NCBI RefSeq assembly: GCF_000696095.1
Contig: NZ_BAYX01000018.1
Span: forward strand, 1 to 64,000
Length of the DNA: 64,000 bases
Origin: Rhizobium rhizogenes NBRC 13257
Lineage (GTDB): Bacteria > Pseudomonadota > Alphaproteobacteria > Rhizobiales > Rhizobiaceae
Direction of reading: 5' to 3'
The notes beneath the pieces are model-generated. The model made no database searches. It saw nothing but the letters and a program-made list of their open reading frames with translations, and had not been told where the DNA came from. The position numbers and the translations under genes were made by a program. This document shows positions 33,022 through 43,700 of the stretch, in pieces (the first letter of the stretch is position 1; each line of letters starts with the position of its first letter).

Positions 33022-33498
33022 TTAAAGGGAGCCGCGACGTTCCACCAGCCTGCTCTCGATCAGGCCCTGAAGATAATCCCGCACATCACGGTAGGCATCG
33101 AGAATCTGCTCGCGCGTGTCGCCGATCGCCGAGGGGTCCATGGTCGGCCAATAGATGACCTCGATGGCATTGGCCCGTGTCAATTCCAGCGCCGCGTGAT
33201 GCGCTTCGGGAGAGAGCGTGATGATGAGATCGAAGAAATCATCCTCCAGTTCCTCCAGCGTCTGCGGCTGCCGGCGTCCGAGCGAGAGGCCGATCTCGTC
33301 GAGAACGACATCGACGAAAGGATTGCGTTCGCCGGCCCGCACGCCCGCTGAAGCGATATAGGTGCCCTGCGGCAGCATCCCGCGCGCAATCACTTCCGCC
33401 ATCGGCGAACGGATGGCATTCAGCCCACACATGAAGAGGATGGCGCCCGGCGCCTTTACGCTATGGTCGATGGCCTTCGGTTGCTCCATCGCCGTCAC
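33022..33498 (-). CDS. Low-molecular-weight protein-tyrosine-phosphatase-like protein
   Basis: A 158-aa LMW-PTP/arsenate reductase fold protein. The phosphate-binding loop is CGLNAIRSP (CX5R) and a general-acid Asp lies in the WPTMDPSAIGD loop. The GTG at 33498 overlaps the stop of the preceding UPF0262 gene (GTGA); ATG 33489 is an alternative. Same operon as hisD and UPF0262. Substrate unknown. Confidence 0.82.
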   Translation of the reverse strand: MTAMEQPKAIDHSVKAPGAILFMCGLNAIRSPMAEVIARGMLPQGTYIASAGVRAGERNPFVDVVLDEIGLSLGRRQPQTLEELEDDFFDLIITLSPEAHHAALELTRANAIEVIYWPTMDPSAIGDTREQILDAYRDVRDYLQGLIESRLVERRGSL

Positions 33499-33968
33499 CC
33501 ACGCCAATAGAGCACGCAGACGAGGGTAAAGAGCCGCCGCGCCGTGTCGAAATCCACGGTGATCTTGCCCTGCAGCCGCTCCATCAGCGTCCGCGACCCC
33601 TCATTGTGGATGCCGCGGCGACCCATGTCGATCGCCTCGATGCGGCTGGGAGTGGCCGAGCGGATCGCCTCGTAATAGCTCTCGCAGATCATGAAGTAAT
33701 CCTTCACGATCCGGCGAAACGGCGTCAGCGACAGGATATGGGCGGCAACGACCGTCCCCTCCTCCGTCCGGATGTCGAAAACCAGCTTCTGGTCGACCAG
33801 TGACAGGTTCAGGAGATAAGGCCCGCCCGCATGGCCGATAGGCTGGAAGCTGTTTTCCTCGATCAGGTCGAAGATGGCGACGGCGCGCTCATGCTCGACG
33901 TCGGGCGTCGAACGGCCGATCGTGTCGTCCAGGACCACATCGCTCAGCCGGAAGACACCTTCTGCCAT
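33495..33968 (-). CDS. UPF0262 family protein
   Basis: A 157-aa protein of the alphaproteobacterial UPF0262 family: FRLSDVVLDDTIGRSTPDVEHERAVA-type start and the conserved RRIVKDYFMICESYYEAIR and GRRGIHNEGS blocks. No biochemical function is known. It lies three bases after hisD and overlaps the phosphatase gene. Confidence 0.9.
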   Translation of the reverse strand: MAEGVFRLSDVVLDDTIGRSTPDVEHERAVAIFDLIEENSFQPIGHAGGPYLLNLSLVDQKLVFDIRTEEGTVVAAHILSLTPFRRIVKDYFMICESYYEAIRSATPSRIEAIDMGRRGIHNEGSRTLMERLQGKITVDFDTARRLFTLVCVLYWRG

Positions 33969-33971
33969 GCC

Positions 33972-35270
33972 TTACCTCTCGAGATTGAGACGGATTGCAA
34001 CCGATCGCGCATGGGCGTCGAGCCCTTCCGCTTCGGCAAGCGCGATCGCCGCCGGGCCAAGTGCGCGCAGCTGCTCCGGACCGAGCCGCAGGATCGAGGT
34101 GCGCTTGACGAAATCGAGCACCGACAGGCCGGACGAAAAACGGGCGGAGCGCGCGGTCGGCAGCACATGATTGGAGCCGCCAACATAATCACCGATCACT
34201 TCCGGCGTATGACGGCCGACGAAGATAGCGCCGGCATTGCGGATGCCTGCAAGCAGAGCATCGGGATGATCGACCGCGAGTTCGACGTGCTCGGCGGCGA
34301 TGCGGTTGGCAAGCGGAACGGCCTGCTTCAGGTCGGATACCAGGATGATGGCGCCGAAATCCCGCCAGCTCGCCGCCGCCGTCTTCGACCGGCTGAGCCG
34401 CTTCAGCTGCCGTTCGACGGCGCCGTCGACAGCCTTGCCCAACTCTGCATCATCGGTGATCAGGATCGACTGCGCGCCCTCGTCATGCTCGGCCTGCGCC
34501 AGGAGATCGGCGGCCAGCCAGTCCGGATCATTGTGCTTGTCGGCGATAACAAGCACTTCGGACGGGCCGGCGATCATGTCGATGCCGACAGTGCCGAAGA
34601 CATGGCGCTTGGCGGCGGCGACATAGGCATTGCCGGGGCCGGTGATCTTGTAGACCGGGGCGATCGTCTCCGTGCCATAGGCCAGCGCTGCGATCGCCTG
34701 CGCGCCGCCGATGCGGTAGATCTCCTCGACGCCGGCCATGCGGGCAGCGGCCAGCACCGCCGGGTTGATCGAGCCGCCCATGGTCGGCACCGTGATGACG
34801 ATACGCTCGACACCGGCGACCTTGGCCGGCACCGCATTCATCAGCACCGAGCTTGGATAGCTTGCCGTGCCGCCGGGCACGTAGAGACCGACAGCCTCGA
34901 TCGCCGTCCAGCGCGAGCCGAGACCGACGCCGAGATCGTCCTCGTAGATATCGTCCTTCGGCAATTGCCGGCGATGATGCGATTCGATGCGGGTGGCCGC
35001 GACCTTGAGCGCGCCCAGCACTTCGGCGGGAACGGCGGCAACCGCCGCGTCGATCTCCGCTTCCGTGACGCGCATCGGCGTCGTGGCGAAATCAATGCCT
35101 TCGAATTTCTTGGAGTAATCGGCCAGAGCCGCGTCGCCCCGCGCCCTGACATCGTCGATGATGGCGCGCGCAACGGCATTCACGTCCTCGGACACTTCTC
35201 GCTTGGTCGTGAGAAAAGCGGCGAACTGCTCCTCGAACCCTTCCGACGCCTGATCCAGCCAGATAGCCAC
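33972..35270 (-). CDS. hisD: Histidinol dehydrogenase
   Basis: A 432-aa zinc enzyme for the last two oxidations of histidine synthesis (histidinol to histidine, NAD-dependent). Conserved blocks include YVPGGTASYPSSVLMNAVPAKVAG, RIGGAQAIAALAYGTETI, GPGNAYVAAAKR and ADLLAQAEHDEGAQS, with the expected His/Gln/Asp zinc and catalytic residues. Standard length. First of hisD-UPF0262-phosphatase. Confidence 0.97.
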   Translation of the reverse strand: MAIWLDQASEGFEEQFAAFLTTKREVSEDVNAVARAIIDDVRARGDAALADYSKKFEGIDFATTPMRVTEAEIDAAVAAVPAEVLGALKVAATRIESHHRRQLPKDDIYEDDLGVGLGSRWTAIEAVGLYVPGGTASYPSSVLMNAVPAKVAGVERIVITVPTMGGSINPAVLAAARMAGVEEIYRIGGAQAIAALAYGTETIAPVYKITGPGNAYVAAAKRHVFGTVGIDMIAGPSEVLVIADKHNDPDWLAADLLAQAEHDEGAQSILITDDAELGKAVDGAVERQLKRLSRSKTAAASWRDFGAIILVSDLKQAVPLANRIAAEHVELAVDHPDALLAGIRNAGAIFVGRHTPEVIGDYVGGSNHVLPTARSARFSSGLSVLDFVKRTSILRLGPEQLRALGPAAIALAEAEGLDAHARSVAIRLNLER

Positions 35271-35330
35271 GCTGATAATCCTTTTACATCGAGGCCGCCG
35301 CCGGCGACCGAAACTCGTTTTCCGTCCGGC

Positions 35331-35774
35331 CTAGAGCGCTTCGTCCGGATGACTGGGCTTATTAGCCGTTTCCCACGCGCCGCCAATATCCGCAAGCTGA
35401 ACTTCGATACATTCGACATCGAGCGCGATGGTCGCATTGCCGGCAAGCGTCAGCTCGATGGTGCCGTCAGGCCCGTCGCCCTTCTGGTCGAAGCGGATAG
35501 CGAGCAGCGACAGCACGTCATCACGCCGGCGCCGGTCGACGCCGCTGGAGCGCACCGCCAGCACCCGCTTGAACACCAGCGCCACGCGACGGCGCTCGAA
35601 CGTCTTGCTCTTCGGATCCGACAGTTCCCAGACGAAACGGTTGGCGGCAAACGAAAATTGCTTAAGCTTCGGCGTATAAGACATGTCGCCGACCTTGAAG
35701 ACGCTATCCTGCATATGCGCGGAAATAACGCCCAAGTCTTCGGTGTCGAGTGCCATTAGCTTGAGATTGGTCAT
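35331..35774 (-). CDS. DUF2948 family protein
   Basis: A 147-aa protein (MTNLKLMALDTEDLGVISAH, then DMSYTPKLKQFSFAANRFVWE). I recall this as DUF2948, a family found between murA and hisD in alphaproteobacteria. ATG 35774 gives the conserved start; the frame extends upstream without support. Function unknown. Confidence 0.85.
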   Translation of the reverse strand: MTNLKLMALDTEDLGVISAHMQDSVFKVGDMSYTPKLKQFSFAANRFVWELSDPKSKTFERRRVALVFKRVLAVRSSGVDRRRRDDVLSLLAIRFDQKGDGPDGTIELTLAGNATIALDVECIEVQLADIGGAWETANKPSHPDEAL

Positions 35775-35906
35775 GCGCCTGATATCCCTGATCGCCCACG
35801 GACATGCCGATAGCGGCATGTCCTCGTGATGGAAATAGGATGCGGGCGGCAAAGACGCAACCGGAGAAAACGGGCTTCTCCGGTCTGTTCACGGCAATAG
35901 CGGGAA

Positions 35907-37199
35907 TTAGTCGCTGATGCGCTCGACGATCGCACCGCAACGCGTCAGCTTGTCTTCCAGCCGCTCGAAGCCGCGATCGAGGTGATAGATGCGCGACACC
36001 AACGTTTCGCCCTCGGCGGCAAGGCCGGCAATGACCAGCGATACGGAAGCGCGAAGGTCCGTCGCCATGACTGGCGCGCCCTTCAGCCGCTCGACGCCCT
36101 CGATCTTGGCCGTCTGGCCGGAGAGCGAGATCTTCGCGCCGAGGCGGGCGAGCTCCTGCACATGCATAAAGCGGTTTTCGAAGATGGTCTCGGTGATATG
36201 CGAGGTGCCGGTCGAGCGCGTCATCAGCGCCATGAACTGCGCCTGCAGGTCGGTCGGGAAGCCCGGGAAGGGATCGGTGACGACATCGACCGGCTGGATG
36301 CCGCCGCCGTTGCGCTTGACGCGAATGCCGTTATTGGTCGCCGAGATATCGGCACCGGCACGGCGCAGGCTGTCCAGCGCCGTGTCGAGCAGCGCCATGT
36401 CGGTATTTTCCAGGGTAACGTCGCCGCCGGCCATGGCAACGGCCATGGCATAGGTGCCGGTCTCGATGCGGTCCGGCAGGACGCGGTGGCGCGCGCCGGA
36501 AAGCGAGGTGACGCCTTCGATGGTGATCGTGCTGGTGCCGGCGCCGGTGATCTTGGCGCCCATGGCGATCAGGCAATTGGCGAGATCGACGACCTCGGGC
36601 TCACGGGCCGCATTGCCGATGACCGTCGTACCGCGGGCAAGGGTCGCCGCCATCATCATCACATGCGTCGCGCCGACCGAAACCTTCGGGAAATCATAGC
36701 GCGCGCCGATCAGGCCGCCCTTGGGCGCGGTGGCGTTGATATAGCCACCGTCGATTTCCATGTTGGCGCCAAGCGCCGTCAGGCCCTCGATGAACAGATC
36801 GACCGGACGCGTTCCGATGGCGCAGCCGCCGGGCAGCGACACGCGCGCCTGGCCTTCGCGGGCAAGCAGCGGCCCGATGACCCAGAAGCTGGCGCGCATC
36901 TTGGCAACCAGCTCGTAAGGCGCGGTCGTGTCGACGATGGTGCGGCAGGTGAAATGGATGGTGCGGGAATAGGCGTCTTCCTGGCGCTCGCGCCGGCCGT
37001 TGACGGCGACGTCAACGCCATGATTGCCGAGAATGCGCTGCAGCAGCTCGACGTCGGCCAGATGCGGCACGTTTTCAAGCGTCAGCGTATCGCTGGTGAG
37101 CAGCGAGGCGATCATCAGAGGCAGAGCCGCGTTCTTGGCGCCGGAGATCGGAATGATACCGTTAAGCTCGTTGCCGCCGACAATCCTGATACGATCCAT
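35907..37199 (-). CDS. murA: UDP-N-acetylglucosamine 1-carboxyvinyltransferase
   Basis: A 430-aa enzyme of the first committed step of peptidoglycan synthesis, transferring enolpyruvate from PEP to UDP-GlcNAc. The N-terminus MDRIRIVGGNELNGIIPISGAKNAAL and the active-site Cys loop SLPGGCAIGTRPVDLF are characteristic; the Cys also makes the enzyme fosfomycin-sensitive in principle. Length is normal. Confidence 0.98.
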   Translation of the reverse strand: MDRIRIVGGNELNGIIPISGAKNAALPLMIASLLTSDTLTLENVPHLADVELLQRILGNHGVDVAVNGRRERQEDAYSRTIHFTCRTIVDTTAPYELVAKMRASFWVIGPLLAREGQARVSLPGGCAIGTRPVDLFIEGLTALGANMEIDGGYINATAPKGGLIGARYDFPKVSVGATHVMMMAATLARGTTVIGNAAREPEVVDLANCLIAMGAKITGAGTSTITIEGVTSLSGARHRVLPDRIETGTYAMAVAMAGGDVTLENTDMALLDTALDSLRRAGADISATNNGIRVKRNGGGIQPVDVVTDPFPGFPTDLQAQFMALMTRSTGTSHITETIFENRFMHVQELARLGAKISLSGQTAKIEGVERLKGAPVMATDLRASVSLVIAGLAAEGETLVSRIYHLDRGFERLEDKLTRCGAIVERISD

Positions 37200-37326
37200 A
37201 TATGACTACGGGCCGAGCCCGCCTTTCCTGAAGTTCCATGCCACCTGGGAAAAGGCGCTCTTTAGACGAAATAGATTAAAGCTTCAATTCGTTTGATGGC
37301 TGTTTGATGATGGGCGACATGAATCA

Positions 37327-37596
37327 TTACGATTCGTCCATTTTTGCGGCGGCGTCTTTCTCGGGCGCGGTATTTGCGGCCGGCAGCCCATCCGTTTCGT
37401 CCGCTTGGCCAGCGCGCCGCGCCCTCACCTGCTGCTTGCGGCGGCCAAGATTTTCGCGCAGCTTCTGCGCCGCCCGCTCCCGCCGCCTGTCCGCCTCGGT
37501 GACGGGCCTCGCAACCACGCCTTCTTCCGCCTCGCCGGCCGTCAAACCGCCTTGCGAGATCGCCTCATCACCCGTTTTCGTCTTATCCACACCCAT
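37327..37596 (-). CDS. Small charged conserved protein
   Basis: An 89-aa hydrophilic protein (MGVDKTKTGDEAISQGGLTA) with a basic patch RRKQQVRARR and an acidic tail. It looks like a small rhizobial protein of unknown function located beside murA. The start at 37596 is preferred to an upstream ATG because it begins the conserved-looking part. Confidence 0.55.
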   Translation of the reverse strand: MGVDKTKTGDEAISQGGLTAGEAEEGVVARPVTEADRRRERAAQKLRENLGRRKQQVRARRAGQADETDGLPAANTAPEKDAAAKMDES

Positions 37597-37750
37597 GCGC
37601 TTCCCATAGCCGAAATCCCTCGACTTCAAAAGGCCGACGCATTTTTTCCCGCGATCTTTCACAGAAGTTGAAATTTGCGGCTTGCACTCAGCCTCGACCT
37701 ATGGCAATAGCCGCCTCGCCCAATACGGCGCACCCAAAGCGCCACGGTTT

Positions 37751-37825
37751 GCTGCTATAGCTCAGGGGTAGAGCACTCCCTTGGTAAGGGAGAGGCCGAG
37801 AGTTCAAATCTCTCTAGCAGCACCA
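37751..37825 (+). tRNA. tRNA-Thr (GGT)
   Basis: A 75-nt tRNA with encoded CCA: acceptor GCTGCTA pairs with TAGCAGC, anticodon loop TTGGTAA between CTCCC and GGGAG gives anticodon GGT, and the T loop reads GTTCAAATC. The DNA on either side shows no repeat suggesting integration. Confidence 0.96.
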
Positions 37826-38025
37826 GTTTTCTATTTCCCCTGCCTTTAGAAGAATAACTGGCTGGTCGCTCTTGCACGATGAAATGCAATATCGGATCTG
37901 GCAACCAGATTGTGCATGCTCAATCCCACCCCAGCTACTCACAAGAGTGCGTCGTCCATAAGACTCCGAAGAACTTGGTGTGCCTTAACAAAGTTGTACG
38001 TTACGGCCTCGACTGCCCAACCTCC

Positions 38026-38373
38026 TCAAACCTTCTCCGTCTTCTTAACCTTCACCTTCGGCTCCACAGGCGCATCCGGCGTCGGGGCCAGCAGTTTGCG
38101 CAGGGTCGCGATCTTGTCCTTCACCAGTGGGCGGAAGCGGGTGGCGCGGTAGGGCATGTCGGCGGCGCCGTAGCCTTCGGGGCCGTCGTCATTGCCGCGG
38201 TGGATCTCTTCCAGCTTCACGCCGATGAAATTGCCATCGACATAATGCGAGTATTCGCCGACCCAGCGGATCGTGTAGATCGTCCCCTTGCGGATCAGCT
38301 GGTCGATGCTGACATGCTTGAACTTGTCATCGATACAGACGACCTTCTGGCCCACATGGAAATCGTAGCTCAC
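38026..38373 (-). CDS. Hypothetical protein, SH3-like beta fold
   Basis: A protein of about 115 aa. GTG at 38373 is chosen because AAGGAG lies six bases upstream; ATG 38379 would touch the ribosome site. YDFHVGQKVVCIDDKF, TIYTIRWVGEYSHYVDGNFIGVKLEEI suggests a small beta-barrel; the tail is Lys/Pro-rich. I know such proteins only as rhizobial hypotheticals. Confidence 0.65.
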   Translation of the reverse strand: MSYDFHVGQKVVCIDDKFKHVSIDQLIRKGTIYTIRWVGEYSHYVDGNFIGVKLEEIHRGNDDGPEGYGAADMPYRATRFRPLVKDKIATLRKLLAPTPDAPVEPKVKVKKTEKV

Positions 38374-38601
38374 TCTCATCTCCTTGAAGCGACGCTCCTG
38401 CATCGCCTGTCGTCAGGCGCCAAGCATATTCGCATATGCACCGGCTGGTAAATGCAAAGCGCATGATGGCGGTCGATTTATGATCATGCCGGGAAAGGTC
38501 GCGCGCTGCAGCCGGGCAAACTCAAAAAACTCCACTCCCCTGTCGGCTTTGCCCCTCACCGTCCGTCCTTGGAGCATTCCAACCGAAGAGAGGAGCATCC
38601 C

Positions 38602-39075
38602 ATGTCTAAAATTGCCCCATGCCTGTGGTTCGCAAACGAGGCCGAGGAAGCGGCCAATTTCTATGTGTCGCTGTTTCCCGGCTCGCGCATCGACCATGTG
38701 CAGAAGAATGTCGTCGAAACACCCGGCGGCCCGCAAGGCAGCGTGCTGGTGGTGAGCTTCACGCTTGCCGGCCAGCGCTTCATGGCGCTGAATGGCGGCA
38801 GGCGCTTCGAATATACCCATGCGATCTCGCTGGAGGTGGATTGCGACGACCAGGCCGAGGTGGACCGGCTCTGGGACGGGCTTTCCGCCGGCGGCGCCAT
38901 CGAGCAATGCGGCTGGCTGAAGGATCGCTACGGCGTCTCCTGGCAGATCGTCCCGACAGTGGTCAAGCAGATGCTGGCCGACCCCGACCCGGCCAAGGCC
39001 GGTCGCGTGCTGCAGGCGATCATGGAGATGATCAAGCTCGACATTGCCGGCCTGCAGGCGGCCTATCGCGGATAG
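38602..39075 (+). CDS. PhnB-like VOC superfamily protein
   Basis: A 157-aa protein of the glyoxalase/bleomycin-resistance fold, PhnB/3-demethylubiquinone methyltransferase-like group: MSKIAPCLWFANEAEEAANF, FPGSRIDHV, FTLAGQRFMALNGG and the C-terminal YGVSWQIVPTV. AGAGGAGC before the ATG. Enzyme activity not predictable. Confidence 0.85.
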   Translation: MSKIAPCLWFANEAEEAANFYVSLFPGSRIDHVQKNVVETPGGPQGSVLVVSFTLAGQRFMALNGGRRFEYTHAISLEVDCDDQAEVDRLWDGLSAGGAIEQCGWLKDRYGVSWQIVPTVVKQMLADPDPAKAGRVLQAIMEMIKLDIAGLQAAYRG

Positions 39076-39101
39076 CTGGCAACGATTCGGAACTATCCGT
39101 C

Positions 39102-39539
39102 TCAGGCCCGCTCCCTGCGCAACCGCGCGATCGCCTGGAGCTGCATGGCCTTTTCGCCGAGCTGCATCAGCTCGATGCGGTTGCCTTCGGGATCGGTGAT
39201 CCAGGCCTGGTAGTTGTGATCGACGCCGAGCTGCTTTTCGGAGGTGAGCGCGACGCCCTTGCCGGTCAGCTCGGCAATCGCGCCGTCGATATCGTCGACC
39301 TCAAGGCAGAGATGATTGAAGCCGACATTGGCAAACGGCGGCGCGCTGTCGCCGACGGCATCGGGAAACAGCTCGAGATATTGCGTATCGGTGATGCGCA
39401 GATAGACGATCCAGAGGCGGCCGTCCTGCTCCAGCCGGAACATCTCCTCGAAGCCAAGCTTGTTGACGTAGAAATCAAGCGACCGCTCGATATCCTTGAC
39501 GCTGACGGCGACATGGCCGATCGATTTCACATGCTTCAC
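39102..39539 (-). CDS. Glyoxalase/VOC family protein
   Basis: A 145-aa lactoylglutathione-lyase-like protein with the paired beta-alpha-beta-beta-beta modules: IGHVAVSVKDIERSLDFYVN and NHLCLEVDDIDGAIAEL, ending ITDPEGNRIELMQLGE. Metal ligands His (GHVAV, NHLCL) and Glu (RIELM) are present. Convergent with the PhnB-like gene; possibly a lyase or dioxygenase for small electrophiles. Confidence 0.85.
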   Translation of the reverse strand: MKHVKSIGHVAVSVKDIERSLDFYVNKLGFEEMFRLEQDGRLWIVYLRITDTQYLELFPDAVGDSAPPFANVGFNHLCLEVDDIDGAIAELTGKGVALTSEKQLGVDHNYQAWITDPEGNRIELMQLGEKAMQLQAIARLRRERA

Positions 39540-39874
39540 GCGCAGTTCCTCCTCTTATGTCTGTCTCCCTGACCGGAACCATGGGGAGCAGAAGGCTGCG
39601 AGATCGTCAAGGCCGTTCAGCTCTCGCGTTTCGCCGGCGGGAAGCATTACCCGCCCCAAAATGCTCCAACGCGCCTGCCGCCCGCCGTCGTGCCGGTCAG
39701 ATTGACGCATAGCGGCATTTATAGCTTCCCGTTTCTTAACCGCGCACAAGCATCGCTCACCAACGCATATTGCACTGCAACATTGACTGGATTACCGTCG
39801 CAACAACGCCATAAGTAGGTGGAATTATTGGTTTATTTCAATAAAAGGTTGTGTCGCAGTGCCGGCGCTTGCGG
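39540..39874. other. Gene-free stretch
   Basis: About 330 bases with no supported gene. It should contain the promoters of the VOC gene (leftward) and the phosphatase gene (rightward). The part after 39760 is AT-richer. No repeat or RNA gene is evident. Confidence 0.5.
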
Positions 39875-40666
39875 ATGTCGATGATGGGATTAATTTATCG
39901 ACTATTCAGCAGCAGAACGGCGAGATCCATGGAACAGTCCCGGCGTGCCCGCATCGATCTTCCGGCTCAGAATTACACAGCCATCTATGCGCTCAGCGAC
40001 ATCCATGGCTGCCATGATGAGCTGATCGAGGCCGAGAGGCGCATCGTCGCGGATGCCGCCAAAATTCCTGGCCGAAAGCTCCTGATGTTCCTCGGCGACT
40101 ACGTCGATCGCGGCCCGCAATCGAGCGACGTGCTGCAGCATTTGTGCGACCCGCCGCCCTCGAACTTCGACCGCTACAGCCTGCTGGGCAATCACGACGA
40201 CGTCTTCCTGAAATTCCTCGACGATCCGCGCGGCAACAGCGACTGGCTGGAGTATGGCTCAGGCCCGACGCTCGCCTCCTATGGTGTCGACGTGGACTAT
40301 CTGCTGCGCGAGGAAGGCCGGAGCGTCGAGGAACTCGGCGAGGCGGCCCGGCGGGCCATTCCGCCGGCGCATGTCAAATTGCTGCGCTCGCTGCCGGTCG
40401 CCGTCACCGTCGGCTCCGTCATCTTCGTCCATGCCGGCATTCAGCCGTACATACCATTGGCGGGACAGACCGATAACGACCTGATCTGGATCCGCGAACC
40501 CTTCCTCTCCCAGGGGCCGCAATTGCCGGTGCTGGTGGTGCACGGCCATACGCCGAGCCCGCGCCCGACCTTCGGCAGTGGCCGCATCGGCATCGACACC
40601 GCTGTTTCCATGGGCGGAACCCTGACGATCCTCAAGATTGTCGACGGTCAGCCGACAATCCTCTAG
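39875..40666 (+). CDS. Serine/threonine-type metallophosphatase
   Basis: A 263-aa phosphoesterase of the calcineurin-like PPP group. Metal-binding motifs in order: SDIHGCHDE, GDYVDRGPQSSDV, LGNHDDVFLKF, then the C-terminal VHAGIQP and VVHGHTPSP. This set is that of bacterial PrpA/ApaH-like protein or nucleotide phosphatases. The start is uncertain between ATG 39875 and GTG 39851. Confidence 0.88.
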   Translation: MSMMGLIYRLFSSRTARSMEQSRRARIDLPAQNYTAIYALSDIHGCHDELIEAERRIVADAAKIPGRKLLMFLGDYVDRGPQSSDVLQHLCDPPPSNFDRYSLLGNHDDVFLKFLDDPRGNSDWLEYGSGPTLASYGVDVDYLLREEGRSVEELGEAARRAIPPAHVKLLRSLPVAVTVGSVIFVHAGIQPYIPLAGQTDNDLIWIREPFLSQGPQLPVLVVHGHTPSPRPTFGSGRIGIDTAVSMGGTLTILKIVDGQPTIL

Positions 40667-40687
40667 GCGAGCATTCGGCACGAATAG

Positions 40688-40720
40688 AAAGGGGCCCCGG
40701 CATAGACCGAGGCCCCTTTT
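40688..40720. terminator. Bidirectional terminator between convergent genes
   Basis: AAAGGGGCC (40688-40696) and GGCCCCTTT (40711-40719) form a nine-pair stem flanked by A- and T-tracts. It can end both the phosphatase and the RND transcript. Confidence 0.85.
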
Positions 40721-40740
40721 CTTCATTTCGTCCGCGCCTG

Positions 40741-43700
40741 TTATTCCGCGGCCATGGCCGGCGGCAGATGGTCCACGGCGTCGTTGCTTTCCTGCGGCTT
40801 GTCCACCAGCGGCTCAGCCGATTTCGTCTTCGGCTCGCGGCCGAAGAACAGCGCATAGCCCGCCGGCAGCACGAAGATGGTGAGCACTGTGGCAACCAGG
40901 ATGCCGCCCATCATGGAATAGGCGAGCGGGCCCCAGAAGACGCCGCGCGAGATCGGGATCAGCGCCAGAACCGCCGTCAGCGCCGTCAGCACGATCGGCC
41001 GGAAACGTCGCACGGCCGCGCCGACGATCGCTTCCTTTCGGTCCATGCCCACCGCGATATCCTGGTCGATCTGGTCGACAAGGATGATCGAGTTGCGGAT
41101 GATGATGCCGAGCAGCGCGATGACGCCGAGGATCGCCACGAAGCCGAAGGGCGCACCGCTGATCAAGAGGGCACCTGCCGCGCCGATGATGCCAAGCGGG
41201 CCGGTGGCCAGCACCAGCATCGCCTTGCCGAAGTGTTGCAGCTGCGCCATCAGCAGCACGACGATGATGATCAGCATGATCGGTGCCTTGGCGGCGATCG
41301 AGGCCTGGCTTTCGGCACTGTCTTCGGCGCCGCCCTGGATCTCGATCTTGTAGCCGGCCGGCAGGCTGTTTCGAAGGTCGGCCATGTCGTTATAGAGCTT
41401 GGCCGTCACATCGTTCGACTGCACGTTGTCAGGCAATGTCGCCCGGACCGTGATGGTCGGCAGGCGGTCGCGACGCCATTCAATGCTCTGCTCCATGACG
41501 GGCTCGATCTTGGCGACCTGCGACAGCGGCACGAAACCACCGCTATCGGTCGGGATATAGATCGAATTGACCGAGGTCAGCAGATGACGGCTGGCAGCCG
41601 GCTCCCTGACGACAATGCCGACGGTCTCCTCGCCCTCGCGGTAATTGTCGAGGGTGGCACCGGACATGGTGGCCTGCAGCATCTGGCGGATGCGCTGCGA
41701 GGTGACGCCGAGAGCGCGGGCGCGGTCCTGATCGATCACCAGCTTCATTGCCGGCACCGGCTCGAGCCAGTCGTCATGGATGGCGCCAAGCAGCGGGTTC
41801 TGGGCGAAGCGCTGCCTCACCTCGTCGGCGATGTGGCGAACCTCCTGCCGGTCCGGACCCATGACGCGAAGCTGCACCGGCCAGCCGGTCGGCGGACCGA
41901 GGAACAGGCGGTCGACCTTGCCGCGGACCGTGGGGAAGTCGGCGGCAAGAATGCCTCGCAGCTTAGTAATCAGCCGTTCGCGCGCGGGCTCGTCCTTCGC
42001 CATGACCAGCATCTGGGCATAGTTCGGATTGGTGAGCTGCTGGTCGAGTGGCAGGAAGAAGCGCGGGGCGCCCTGGCCGACATAGGTGGCGACAAAACGC
42101 TTGTCCGGATCGTCGGCCACGCGCGCCTGCAGCGCCTGCGCCTGCCGTTCGACCTCCTTGATGCTGGTGCCTTCCGGCAGCCAGAGATCGACGAGGATTT
42201 CCGGGCGAGACGACTGTGGGAAGAAGTTCTGCGGGATGAACTGGAAGGACCACAGGCTTCCGACGAAGGCGGCGATCGTCAGAAGCAGCACGATGACGCG
42301 ATGACGCACGGCCCAGGCCACCGACGAACGCAGGCGGCGATAGAAGCGCGTGTCGAAAACATCGTGATGCTCGCCGACATGGTGGCGCTGCTTCAGGATC
42401 ATGTAGCCGAGCCATGGCGTGAAATAGACCGCGACGAACCACGAGATCACCAGCGCGATGCCGACGACGTAGAAGAGCGTGCGGACATATTCACCCGCCG
42501 TCGAGGCGGCGAAACCGACCGGAATGAAGCCGGCGGTGGTGATCAGCGTGCCGGTCAGCATCGGGAAGGCAGTCGAGGAATAGGCAAAGCTTGCCGCATC
42601 GAGCTTGGCAAGCCCCTCCTCCAACTTGCGCTCCATCAGTTCGACGACGATCATGGCGTCGTCGACCAGAAGACCGAGCGCGATGATGAGAGCGCCGAGC
42701 GAAATGCGCTGCAGATCGATGCCGAGCTCGTACATGATGGCGAAGGTCGCCGCGAGCACGAGCGGAATGGCGATGGCGATCACCAGGCCGGAGCGCCAGC
42801 CGATCGACAGGAAAGAGACGATCAGCACGATCACCAGCGCCTCGCCGAGGGCATGCATGAACTCGCTGATGGCGTCGGTCACGACTTCCGGCTGATTGGA
42901 AACCTGATCGACCTGCACGCCGACCGGCAGTGAGGCAGTAAAGCGCTTATAAGTCTCTTCCACCGCCGCGCCGACGTCCGTCACCTTGTTGCCATTGGCC
43001 ATGACGACGCCGAGCTGGACACTCTCATGACCGTTATAGAGGAATTTGGCCGTATAGGGATCCTGCAGCCCGGCGCTTACCGTTGCGATGTCGCCGAGAC
43101 GCGTCACCTGGCCGCCGGCGGTCAGCCGGAGGTTCTTGATATCCTCGATCTTGTTGACGTCACCCTCGACCGAGATACGCACGGAGCGCGTGCTGGTGTC
43201 GACGGTACCGGCTGGATCGACATTGTTCTGGCCGACAATGGCGTTCTGCAGGGCGGTCAGCGTCAGGCCACGCTCCGCCAGCACCTTGGAGGAGACGTCG
43301 ATATAGATCTGCTCAGGCTGGTCGCCGATGATCACGGCCTTCTCGACGCCCGGCGTCGCGAGCAGCATGTCTCGCGCCTGGATCGCGAATTTCTTCAGCT
43401 CGGGATAGCTGTAGCCGTCGCCGCTGATCGAATGCAGGGTGATATAGGTGTCACCGAATTCATCGTTGAAATAGGGGCCTTGCAGGCCGGACGGCAGCGT
43501 ATTGGCAATATCGCCGACCTTCTTGCGCACCTGATAAAAGGCGTCCTTCACCTGTGCGGTGTTGGTGTCACCCTTGATCTGGACGGTGGTGATGGCAAAG
43601 CCGGCGCGGGTATAGGATTTGACCCAATCAAGATGCGGCGTTTCCTGCAGCTTGCGCTCGATCTTGTTGACCACCTGGTCTTCCATGTCCTGCAGCGAGG

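Noticed and set aside
35982..37205. 407-aa plus-strand open frame
   Set aside because: Antisense to murA; no homologous motif.
40768..42933. 721-aa plus-strand open frame
   Set aside because: Antisense shadow of the RND transporter; His/Asp/Arg-rich composition typical of reversed high-GC coding DNA.
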